Below are positions 6,134 to 12,924 of a stretch of 14,914 nucleotides of DNA, one piece after another (position 1 is the first letter of the stretch; each line of letters starts with the position of its first letter). The stretch is from an uncultured Lactobacillus sp. GTDB taxonomy: Bacteria; Bacillota; Bacilli; Lactobacillales; Lactobacillaceae. Made by a program: the position numbers and the translations under genes. Below the pieces are notes generated by a model that was not told the DNA's origin, made no database searches, and saw only the letters and a list, made by a program, of their open reading frames with translations. The stretch spans positions 1-14,914 of the forward strand of contig NZ_CARBVX010000029.1 in NCBI RefSeq assembly GCF_948948975.1, written 5' to 3'.

Positions 6134-8655
6134 ATGGCAGTCCCAAAAAGATTGAAGTTCGTGGTGGGCGTGTTCATAACTTAAAGAATATTAATGTAGA
6201 TATCCCACTTCATAAGTTTGTAGCTATTTCAGGACTTTCGGGGTCAGGAAAGTCATCCCTGGCAATGGGAATTTTATATGAAGAAGGGTCGCGGCGGTAC
6301 TTGGACGCTCTATCTACCTATATGCGTCGACGGATTAAGCAAGGTGCGCAAGCGGATGTAACTAGTGTAAAACATATTCCATCTGCTTTAGCCCTGCGCC
6401 AGAGACCAAGTATTCCTAATGAACGAGCGACTGTTGGAACAACTACTGAAACATATAATGTTTTACGACTAATTTTTTCAAGATTAGGTTCACCCATCTG
6501 TCCTAATGGACACCGAGTTGCCCCAAGTTTAGATATTGCAGAAGCAATGTCAAAGTCTGGAGATGAAATGGGGCAGGTCACTTGTCCAACTTGTGGTGTG
6601 AAGTTTTACGTTCCAAGTGCGGAAGATTTTTCTTTTAATTCTGATGGAGCTTGTGAGCGTTGCGGTGGAACTGGCAAAGTACGCCAATTAGACGAAAGTA
6701 AGTTAATTGCCAATCCCAATCTTTCGATTAGAGACGGTGCTGTAGCTTCTTGGAATTTACCAGGAAGGAACTTTATGCCAAATGTGGCTGAACATGCGGG
6801 CGTTAGAATTGACATTCCTTATAAGGATTTAACTGAGAAAGAGAAAGACTTTGTTTTAAATGGTCCTGAAAAGAAGTACAAGATGGATTTATTGTCAGGA
6901 ACCGGTCGAGTTTTTCATAATTTTAATGCCTTATATGAAAATGCGCATCAAGCTGTTTTAAAATCAGCTGAAAGTAGTAAAAGTGAACGAGCACAGAAAC
7001 GTCTTGCAGAATTTTTTACTTATTCAACTTGTCCGGTTTGTCATGGAACGCGTCTTCGTCCAGAATTACTTAATCAGTTAGTTAATGGAAAAAATATCGA
7101 TCAAGTTCAACATATGCAATTAGGCGATTTGCCTAAATGGAGTAAAGAAGTTCTTGCTAGTCTACCAGAAAATATGCATTCCATGGCTAAAGCCTTACTC
7201 AATGAATTTATTAATAATTTGCAGCCATTACTGGATTTAGGATTAGATTATTTAACAATGACACGAGCTGGCAATACCTTGTCTACCGGTGAATTACAAA
7301 GAATCCAACTTGCTAGAACTTTACGTACAGAAACTACCGGAGTTTTATACGTTTTAGATGAACCTTCAATTGGATTGCATCCCGCTAATGTTGATGGATT
7401 AATTAAAGTATTGCGAAAATTAGTTGCACAAGGTAATTCTCTTGTGGTCGTTGATCATAACGTTGATATTATAAAAGCAGCTGATGAAATTATTGAAATT
7501 GGTCCTGGTTCTGGTGAAGCTGGAGGAGAAATTTTGGATCAAGGCACTCCTTTAGAAATTGAAAAAGATCCTCAATCTTTAATTGCACCTTATTTAGATG
7601 GCAAAGCTGATTTAATGGCTCGTAAAGTTAGCGATAAAGTTAATTCTGAGCAAGTTACTTTCGAAGTAGATCACTATTTTAATTTACATGATATTAAAGC
7701 AGGCATTCCTGTAAATCAAATTACTGCTGTAACTGGCTTTTCAGGAGCAGGTAAGACTAGTTTGATTTTAGATTCTATTGTTCCAGCAATTAAGGCCCAA
7801 GATAAGGGAGAGCCTTTACCAAAGCAAGTTAAAGAATTTAATTCTCCGATACATCATGTTGTAAGTGTTGATGCTTCTCCAATTGGAAAGAGTACACGTT
7901 CAACAGTCGCAACTTATACTTCAATTATGGATAATTTGCGTAAGCTCTTTGCTCAGCAACTTTTGTCTAAAGAAAAGCACTATACTCCCAGTTACTTTTC
8001 TTATAATAATAAAGAAGGAGCTTGTCCAATTTGTGGTGGTACGGGAAGCGTTACTTTAGATATTCAGTTTTTGCCTGATATGCAGCAAACCTGTCCTACT
8101 TGCCATGGAGATCGATATAATCAAAAAATTCAAGCAGTTAAATGGCATGGTCTTTCGATTGTGGATGTTCTTAACCTGGATATAAACGAAGCTATTCCAA
8201 TTTTTAAAGAGATTCCAAAAATTGAACGTGATCTACTTTTATTGAAAGAAGTAGGTCTTGATTATTTGCACTTAGGAGAAAGTACACCAACTTTGTCGGG
8301 TGGGGAAGCGCAGAGATTAAAATTAGTAACACACTTAAGTCAGAGACAAGACGATACCTTATTTGTTTTTGATGAACCTACTATTGGTCTGCACCCCTTA
8401 GATGTAAAAGTATTAGTTCATGTAATGCAAAAACTTCTTGATCAGGGCGCAACAATTATTACTATTACGCATGACCTTAACTTAATCGTTAATACTGACT
8501 ACATGCTTGATTTAGGACCACGTGGTGGTGAAAATGGAGGAAAGTTAGTGGCTAAAGGTAGACCATTAGAATTAATTAAAGATCCGCAAAGCTTGACGGT
8601 AAAGTATTTAGCAGATTATGTCGATCAATTTAAATTAAATAAAATAGATAGTTAA
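6134..8655 (+). pseudogene. UvrA-like twin-ABC ATPase, frameshifted in the first codons
   Basis: Encodes a UvrA-family DNA-damage-binding twin ABC ATPase of about 840 residues if frame is restored. The natural start is ATG 6134, with AAGGA upstream. The tract AAAAA at 6145-6149 is one A short, so translation from it stops at 6182-6184 after 16 codons. With one more A the protein would begin MAVPKKIEVRGGRVHNLKN and include Walker A GLSGSGKS. The downstream frame from 6265 to 8655 is fully open for 796 codons. It carries CPTCG, CERCGGTG and CPVCHGTR zinc-finger cysteines, signature LSTGELQRIQLA, VLDEPSIGLHP, a second Walker A GFSGAGKT, CPICGGTG, LSGGEAQRLKL and FDEPTIGLHP. A protein started at 6265 would lack the first Walker A. 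The spacing between CPNGH and CERCGGTG is short, suggesting the UvrB-binding domain of canonical UvrA (about 940 aa) is missing, as in the UvrA2 class. The lesion may be recent decay or a sequence error. Confidence 0.85.
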
Positions 8656-8656
8656 T

Positions 8657-8699
8657 AAAAATGGAAGTAGCTAACTTAAAATAAGCTACTTCCATTTTT
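8657..8699 (+). terminator. Terminator of the uvrA-like gene
   Basis: A perfect 16-bp stem, AAAAATGGAAGTAGCT (8657-8672) with its complement at 8684-8699, has an 11-base loop and a terminal T-run. It begins two bases after the stop. Confidence 0.9.
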
Positions 8700-8844
8700 A
8701 TATTCCTGTAAAATTAATTGAAGAAAGGAGCTAAAAAGTATTATATTGGGGCCTATATATTTTTCATCCTTTAGTTAAAATTGCTGAATAATTTTGTATA
8801 ATAAAGTGGCAATTCAGTAAAGTTTGAGAGGATGGAAGCATAGT

Positions 8845-9297
8845 ATGGAAAAGTTAAAAGCAATTCAATTTAATTTTGAAAATTGTGAATCTGAGCAAAT
8901 TCCAATTGAGTATATTCCTTATTTTAATTTTAAAAATGTATATACTAACTTAAGCCATCGCTGGAACCATGAAGAAGAAGATAGTGATGTCCTTAAAACA
9001 GGCCTTGAATGTGATGGGTTTACTATGATTGCTGACTGGGATAGGGTAAATACCATTGAAACTTGGGAAGAATATAATTTAGCTGACCGGATTTCTAAGT
9101 TTCATGATTTAGTTGATGTAGATTTGATTTTTAAATCTGGAAAAACTAAAAATATTTATATGCCATGGGAAGATGCGAACTATGGTGAATCTAACGCTTT
9201 AATGATTGTCCTAAAGTCTGACTCTAGTTCCTATGTTACTAATAGTAAGTTCAACAATAGTACATTTTTAGAAGTTTATATAGAGAAAAAGGCGTAA
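8845..9297 (+). CDS. Hypothetical protein, 150 aa
   Basis: I do not recognise this protein. It is acidic and soluble, with no signal peptide, membrane segment or known motif. It begins MEKLKAIQFNFENCESEQIP and has many aromatic and acidic residues (for example HRWNHEEEDSD, DWDRVNTIETWEEYN, MPWEDANYGESN). The pattern of short strands and the paired sensing-like phrases about a central region suggest a compact alpha/beta domain, but that is a guess. The ATG at 8845 is preferred because GGAAG lies seven bases upstream; the frame can be extended to a TTG at 8824 (157 aa), with no suitably placed site. A TATAAT at 8797-8802 may be its -10 box. It is a single gene, and its stop codon lies inside the terminator stem. 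Confidence 0.75.
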   Translation: MEKLKAIQFNFENCESEQIPIEYIPYFNFKNVYTNLSHRWNHEEEDSDVLKTGLECDGFTMIADWDRVNTIETWEEYNLADRISKFHDLVDVDLIFKSGKTKNIYMPWEDANYGESNALMIVLKSDSSSYVTNSKFNNSTFLEVYIEKKA

Positions 9298-9334
9298 GCC
9301 AATATCTTTTTAGATGTTAGACATACGCCTTTTT
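9286..9334. terminator. Bidirectional terminator overlapping a stop codon
   Basis: AAAAAGGCGTA (9286-9296) pairs perfectly with TACGCCTTTTT (9324-9334). The left arm includes the last codons of the upstream gene and most of its TAA (9295-9297). On the minus strand it ends the convergent gene at 9365. Confidence 0.88.
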
Positions 9335-9364
9335 GTTAGTCTTTTGAATTTGGTTAAAAATCTA

Positions 9365-9697
9365 TTATTTTCGAATAAATTTTTGATCACTGCTTGGAAT
9401 ACCATTCTCGTCAGAAATATAACGTTCTACACGCATATGAAGATCATACTTTTTACGTAGGTCGGCTAATTCTTGCATCATTGGTGAAGCATGGTGGGCA
9501 TCAAGAGATTCTTGGTTTTTCCAGCTATCAATTAGAAGAATAGTTTCAGGATCATCTAATGGAATGAAATATTCATATTTTTTATTTCCTGGTTCTTTCC
9601 TAATACGGTCGGCTACACCGCTGCTTTTCATTTCTTCAGCGAATTTACGCGCGCTTCCATTTTTACCAGTATAGTAAAGGTTGACTGTTAACGACAT
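9365..9697 (-). CDS. Antibiotic-biosynthesis-monooxygenase (ABM) domain protein, putative quinol monooxygenase
   Basis: A 110-residue protein of the small dimeric ferredoxin-like ABM fold (YgiN-type). Visible features are the opening strand MSLTVNLYYTGKNG, a helix beginning ARKFAEEM, the strand pair KYEYFIPLDDPETILLIDSW and the characteristic KNQESLDAHHASPMMQELADL (residues 60-80) with the paired histidines seen in this family. It may oxidise quinols or other aromatic electron donors, or clear reactive electrophiles; the substrate is not known. The ATG has a perfect AAGGAGG (9705-9711) seven bases upstream. It lies downstream of tpx on the same strand but behind a terminator hairpin at 9761-9814, so it is probably transcribed separately or by read-through. 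A stress role alongside the peroxidase is plausible. Confidence 0.85.
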   Translation of the reverse strand: MSLTVNLYYTGKNGSARKFAEEMKSSGVADRIRKEPGNKKYEYFIPLDDPETILLIDSWKNQESLDAHHASPMMQELADLRKKYDLHMRVERYISDENGIPSSDQKFIRK

Positions 9698-9760
9698 ATC
9701 TAATCCTCCTTAATCATCCATCGTAGTTCCTTAGCGCTTTTATATTAAAATTTAATCAAG

Positions 9761-9814
9761 AAAAAAGAAGTGTTTATCGTTAAGATTTGAAAAAATCTGG
9801 TAAGCACTTCTTTT
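9761..9814 (-). terminator. Terminator of tpx
   Basis: AAAAGAAGTGTTTA (9763-9776) pairs with TAAGCACTTCTTTT (9801-9814), with an inner AGATTT/AAATCT stem. In the minus direction it is followed by TTTTTT (9761-9766 read backwards). Confidence 0.8.
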
Positions 9815-9835
9815 ATAAACTAATTTTGATAAACA

Positions 9836-10330
9836 TTAATGCAATTGTTTTAATTCGTTTAATACTGCATCATAGTTTGGCTCATGTGTAATTTCATCAA
9901 CTAATTCACGGTATAGAATTTTCCCATTGGGATCAAGGACCCAAACAGAACGAGCAAGAATACCGGATTCAGGAATTAATAATCCAGTTGCCTTACCAAA
10001 TGACAAATTTTTATCAGACATCAATTGCATATTTTTAACATCTTCGGCAGCACACCAAGCTTGCTGGTCTTCAACCGTATTAGTTGAAATAGTCAGAAAG
10101 TTAATTTCTGGAAATTTATCCATTGTTTTATTAAAAGTTTTGGTTTGAATGCTGCAAACAGGAGTATTAATATCTGGTACTACACTAATTAAACTATATT
10201 TACCTAACAAATCAAACTTAGTGAATTCTTGATTGTTTTTATTTAGTACTGTAAAGTTTGGCATTTCTTCACCAACTGTTGGTGGAGTACCTATTAATTT
10301 AACTTCTTTACCTTTGAAAGTAATTTTCAT
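9836..10330 (-). CDS. tpx: Thiol peroxidase (Tpx, atypical 2-Cys peroxiredoxin)
   Basis: Reduces hydrogen peroxide and alkyl hydroperoxides in the cytoplasm using thioredoxin. The protein has 164 residues, the usual length. The peroxidatic Cys59 lies in PDINTPVCSIQT (52-63), matching the PSxDTxVC motif, and the resolving Cys93 lies in AWCAAEDV, corresponding to E. coli Cys61 and Cys95. The ending ILARSVWVLDPNGKILYRELV is typical of the family. The usual PS of the motif is PD here, a small variation. The ATG has GAGAGGA about eight bases upstream. It is a single gene with a terminator at 9761 and a promoter overlapping two copies of a 13-bp repeat, which hints at specific control. Confidence 0.96.
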   Translation of the reverse strand: MKITFKGKEVKLIGTPPTVGEEMPNFTVLNKNNQEFTKFDLLGKYSLISVVPDINTPVCSIQTKTFNKTMDKFPEINFLTISTNTVEDQQAWCAAEDVKNMQLMSDKNLSFGKATGLLIPESGILARSVWVLDPNGKILYRELVDEITHEPNYDAVLNELKQLH

Positions 10331-10355
10331 ATGTTATATCCTCTCTTTCTTTTTA

Positions 10356-10396
10356 TTATCTTAAATATAGCAAATTATCAGAGTTATCTTAAATAT
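10356..10396. repeat. Direct repeat TTATCTTAAATAT overlapping the tpx promoter
   Basis: The identical 13-mer TTATCTTAAATAT occurs at 10356-10368 and 10384-10396, start-to-start distance 28 bp. One copy covers the proposed -10 and the other the -35 box. It does not match a PerR box. Confidence 0.75.
10364..10392 (-). promoter_or_regulatory. Candidate tpx promoter
   Basis: TTAAGA (10387-10392) and TATATT (10364-10369), read in the minus direction, are separated by 17 bp. They lie 34 bases upstream of the start codon. Confidence 0.5.
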
Positions 10397-10566
10397 TTAG
10401 CCTATGTAGTAAAACACCATTTCAAATTGCAAAACAAAATTACATGCCGAAAGGTCTTAAAGGTAAAAGATATTACTTTACAAAAGATAATGTTAATGAA
10501 AAAAAGCTAGAACAACAATATTTGGAACTTCATAAATATATTTATGGTAAGGAATATGGAGAATAG
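10393..10566 (+). pseudogene. Possible C-terminal remnant of RarA/MgsA (replication-associated ATPase)
   Basis: An open frame ends with TAG at 10564-10566 and holds, from an internal ATG at 10444, 40 residues: MPKGLKGKRYYFTKDN, then NEKKLEQQYLELHKYIYG and KEYGE. The preceding residues read IAKQNY. The run QNYMPKGLKGKRYY resembles the conserved C-terminus of RarA-type clamp-loader-like ATPases (QxYxPxxLKgxxYY followed by a lysine/glutamate helix). The ATPase domains are absent and a stop lies at 10390-10392. No Shine-Dalgarno precedes 10444. It reads as the 3' stub of a deleted gene. The family call rests on memory of one short motif. Confidence 0.45.
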
Positions 10567-10582
10567 GTTATTTCAATAATTA

Positions 10583-10591
10583 TGCTAAAAT
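10583..10591 (+). promoter_or_regulatory. Extended -10 promoter of the amidohydrolase gene
   Basis: TGCTAAAAT fits TGn plus a -10 hexamer (TAAAAT, 10586-10591). There is no good -35, as expected for an extended -10 promoter. Confidence 0.5.
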
Positions 10592-10620
10592 GAAGGTGAA
10601 AGAGAAAAGAAGGTAATATA

Positions 10621-11532
10621 ATGAAAATAGACGCATTTGCACATATTTTAACGCCTGATTTTTATCAGACCATGTTAAAAATTGATGCTACAATTCCACA
10701 AAAATATCCTTTTATAAAGATAGAAACTCTAGTTGATTTAAATCAAAGAATAACTAATTGGCCGGATAAAAATACTAAGCAAGTAATTTCATTTGCTAAT
10801 ATTAATCCAGAAGACTTTGTAGATGGCGAAAAGGCTAGTCAAATTGCACAAGAGGCAAATCAGGAACTGTCTACTATTGTAGCTTCTTATCCTGATTACT
10901 TTGAAGCGGGAGTAGGGATGCTAGCGCTAAATAACGTTCCTGCTTCGCTCAAAATCTTAGAAAAGATTAAGGCCGATAAAAACTTAGTTGGTGCACAGAT
11001 TTTTACCCGGCATTTAGGTAAAAGTATTGCTGATCCTGAATTTGAACCAATTCTATTGAAAGCTGCTGAACTGCATCTTCCTTTATGGTTACATCCTGTT
11101 TTTGATAATAGAAAGCCAGATAATAATCTCGTATTTTCTTGGGAATATGAATTATCGCAGGCGATGCTACAATTAGTACAAAATGATATCTTTAAAAAAG
11201 CACCTAACTTGAAAATTTTAGTTCACCATGCAGGAGCGATGGTTCCATTCTTTAGTGGTAGAATTAATCACATTTTAGATCCAGAACATGCTGAGATGTT
11301 TAAGAATTTTTATGTTGACACAGCTATTTTGGGTAATACGCCAGCTTTGCAATTAACGATAGACTACTTTGGTATTAATCATGTCTTATTTGGAACTGAT
11401 GCTCCGTTTGCAGTAATGCCATCCGGAGCTAATAAGATTGTATCTAATGCAATTGAAAATCTAGATATTTCAGATTTATATGATAAGAAAATTTTTGAAA
11501 CTAATTATTATCATATGCTTGAGAGACAATAA
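10621..11532 (+). CDS. Amidohydrolase family protein (amidohydrolase_2 / ACMSD-like TIM barrel)
   Basis: A 303-residue cytosolic metal-dependent hydrolase or decarboxylase-like protein. It begins MKIDAFAHILTPDFY; the first strand carries DAFAH, where many relatives have DxHxH, so Phe6 replaces the first metal-binding histidine while His8 is kept. Other expected ligands are visible: His158 in LPLWLHPV, His202/His203 in VHHAGAMVPFF and Asp260 in LFGTDAPF. A subfamily with F in this place exists as far as I recall, so it need not be inactive. The substrate is unknown. The ATG is supported by GAAGG about eight bases upstream. The next gene begins nine bases after the stop, which suggests a two-gene operon with the 79-aa protein. 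Confidence 0.88.
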   Translation: MKIDAFAHILTPDFYQTMLKIDATIPQKYPFIKIETLVDLNQRITNWPDKNTKQVISFANINPEDFVDGEKASQIAQEANQELSTIVASYPDYFEAGVGMLALNNVPASLKILEKIKADKNLVGAQIFTRHLGKSIADPEFEPILLKAAELHLPLWLHPVFDNRKPDNNLVFSWEYELSQAMLQLVQNDIFKKAPNLKILVHHAGAMVPFFSGRINHILDPEHAEMFKNFYVDTAILGNTPALQLTIDYFGINHVLFGTDAPFAVMPSGANKIVSNAIENLDISDLYDKKIFETNYYHMLERQ

Positions 11533-11540
11533 GGGAAAGA

Positions 11541-11780
11541 GTGAGTATCATGACCACAAATGAAAAAATTATCGCACTAGTTAAGCCAGAATATTTAAAT
11601 AAAATACCTAAAATGTTTCGTAAACACGCAACTGAAGGTACTTGTAAATTAATTGCTAAGGAGCATCCTAATTTATATAAAGCTTTTGAAGAAGAAGCTA
11701 GTGCAGAAGAAAAAGAAAAAATGACAAAAATAGTAAATGATATTTTCGAAGAACGAATGAAAAAACATAAAATGTTATAA
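11541..11780 (+). CDS. Small helical hypothetical protein, 79 aa
   Basis: Not recognised. A lysine/glutamate-rich, probably all-helical soluble protein: residues KIIALVKPEYLNKIPKMFRK, a middle TCKLIAKEHPNLYKAFEEEA, and an amphipathic end EKEKMTKIVNDIFEERMKKH. No membrane segment or signal. The GTG at 11541 is placed five bases after AAGGG (11531-11535), which overlaps the stop codon of the amidohydrolase. An ATG at 11550 (76 aa) is an alternative but too far from that site. The tight spacing indicates co-transcription and probable translational coupling with the amidohydrolase, so it may act with that enzyme; this is inference. A terminator follows at once. Confidence 0.7.
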   Translation: MSIMTTNEKIIALVKPEYLNKIPKMFRKHATEGTCKLIAKEHPNLYKAFEEEASAEEKEKMTKIVNDIFEERMKKHKML

Positions 11781-11820
11781 AAAAGTGATCTTCAGCAGTC
11801 TTGCTGTCGATTGCTTTTTT
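11780..11820 (+). terminator. Terminator of the amidohydrolase operon
   Basis: AAAAAGTGATC (from 11780) pairs with GATTGCTTTTTT with two G-U wobbles, and an inner CAGCA/TGCTG stem closes the loop. T-run to 11821. Confidence 0.8.
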
Positions 11821-11910
11821 TGTGCATAAAATAATAGCTCATATTTCTATTCATGTTTACTAAGTGATACATTAAAAGTGGAAGAATATAGGTAGAATGG
11901 AGGATTTGAT

Positions 11911-12627
11911 ATGTATAATTTCGACCAAGAACCCGAGCGTCGTCACTTAGTTGATGAAGCTGGTTTAAACAGCTTTTTGAGTAAGATTTATGGCTATATG
12001 GCACTTGCCGTCTTTGTTTCGGCTCTTAGTGCCTATCTAACAATGACGGTCTTTGCTAGTCAGATGATGTCATTAATGGTTCATCATCCATGGACGATGT
12101 GGCTTTTATTATTAATTCCGATTGTTCTAACATTTGCAATTAATTTTCAAGCTACGAGAAATCCAGTAGCAAGTTTTATTTTATTGATGATTACAGCGAT
12201 TGTTTATGGAGTAACTTTTGCTTTTATTGCAGGCACATATACCGGGCAAGATATTGCTTCTGCTTTTGTTGCATCTGCAACGGTCTTTGTTGTAATGGCC
12301 ATTATAGGTACGGTTACTAAAAAAGATTTGAGTAGGTGGGGCTCATATGCTTCGGCCGCATTAATTGGATTAATTGTCGCTATGTTAATCAACATGTTTT
12401 TAAAGAGTTCAGCAGCTAATTACATCTTCTCATTTATTGCAGTTATTATCTTTACTATTTTGACTGCTTGGGATGCACAAAGAATGAAGAACATCTATTT
12501 ACAATTTGGTGGTGAACTTCCTACTAATGGATTAGCGATTGTGGGAGCACTTCAGTTATATCTAGACTTTGTTAACTTGTTTTTGCAGTTTTTAACTATT
12601 TTTGGTTCAAATGATAATAATAATTAA
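11911..12627 (+). CDS. Bax inhibitor-1 / YccA family integral membrane protein
   Basis: A 238-residue protein with a short polar N-terminus (residues 1-23) and about seven membrane segments (roughly 26-48, 61-79, 86-108, 114-135, 145-165, 170-187, 207-231). The family signature lies at the end: TAWDAQRMKNIY (Asp188) and LQLYLDFVNLFLQFLTIFG (Asp219), corresponding to the di-aspartyl pair that acts as a pH sensor in the bacterial calcium-leak channel YetJ. In bacteria such proteins are linked to calcium leak or to FtsH-associated protein quality control; which applies here is not known. The start ATG has a strong GGAGG seven bases upstream. It is a single gene; the nearest terminator on this strand is at 12748. 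Confidence 0.93.
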   Translation: MYNFDQEPERRHLVDEAGLNSFLSKIYGYMALAVFVSALSAYLTMTVFASQMMSLMVHHPWTMWLLLLIPIVLTFAINFQATRNPVASFILLMITAIVYGVTFAFIAGTYTGQDIASAFVASATVFVVMAIIGTVTKKDLSRWGSYASAALIGLIVAMLINMFLKSSAANYIFSFIAVIIFTILTAWDAQRMKNIYLQFGGELPTNGLAIVGALQLYLDFVNLFLQFLTIFGSNDNNN

Positions 12628-12747
12628 AAATCTTTGTTTATAGTATTTACGATATTAGCGATATATTAATTCATCTATATTTTAATAGACTAGAATTATC
12701 CTTTGAGTAGGATAACTGAAAGCTTATTGAGAGATTTATCAGTAAAT

Positions 12748-12776
12748 AAAAGCCCATGTTTTACACGGGCTTTTTT
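12748..12776 (+). terminator. Terminator downstream of the yccA-like gene
   Basis: AAAAGCCCATG (12748-12758) pairs with CACGGGCTTTT (12764-12774) with one mismatch and is followed by Ts to 12776. It is 120 bases after the stop, so the transcript has a long 3' tail or the hairpin also ends a small RNA. Confidence 0.85.
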
Positions 12777-12790
12777 GTTGATCGATAATT

Positions 12791-12808
12791 GTCTGATTGG
12801 TCTGATTG
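12791..12808 (+). repeat. Tandem repeat GTCTGATTG x2
   Basis: Two exact adjacent copies at 12791-12799 and 12800-12808, about 85 bp before the probable -10 box of the permease operon. A regulator site is possible but unproven. Confidence 0.5.
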
Positions 12809-12924
12809 AGCTAAAAATAATATGAAAAGATAAAAAAGAATATGAAATATTAATTTTATTTATTAATACTTTTGTTATTTCGTGCTAATATTATACTAAA
12901 ACAAATTTTAAGGAAGTTGTACCA

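Larger units (their letters stand above)
12628..12924. other. Intergenic region between yccA-like gene and permease operon
   Basis: No coding frame is supported. It contains a small hairpin, TTATCC (12696-12701) with GGATAA (12710-12715), the terminator at 12748-12776 and a tandem 9-mer repeat at 12791-12808. A TGCTAATAT at 12883-12891 followed by TATACT (12893-12898) may hold the -10 box of the permease operon. Confidence 0.5.

Noticed and set aside
6318..6815. Two minus-strand open frames within the uvrA-like gene
   Set aside because: They are antisense shadows of strongly motif-bearing UvrA sequence.
7865..8059. 64-codon plus-strand frame inside the uvrA-like gene
   Set aside because: The overlapping frame encodes the second Walker A downstream region and CPICGGTG; this one is a shadow.
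9927..10148. Plus-strand frame opposite tpx
   Set aside because: Antisense of the peroxidatic-cysteine region of thiol peroxidase; no start signals.
10356..10396. PerR box in front of tpx
   Set aside because: The repeats are direct rather than the palindromic PerR consensus and match it poorly.
11792..12004. Minus-strand 70-codon frame at the start of the yccA-like gene
   Set aside because: It overlaps the terminator, promoter region and start of a well-supported gene and shows no motif.
12204..12395. Minus-strand frame opposite the Bax-inhibitor-like gene
   Set aside because: Shadow of the membrane protein; composition reflects reversed hydrophobic codons.
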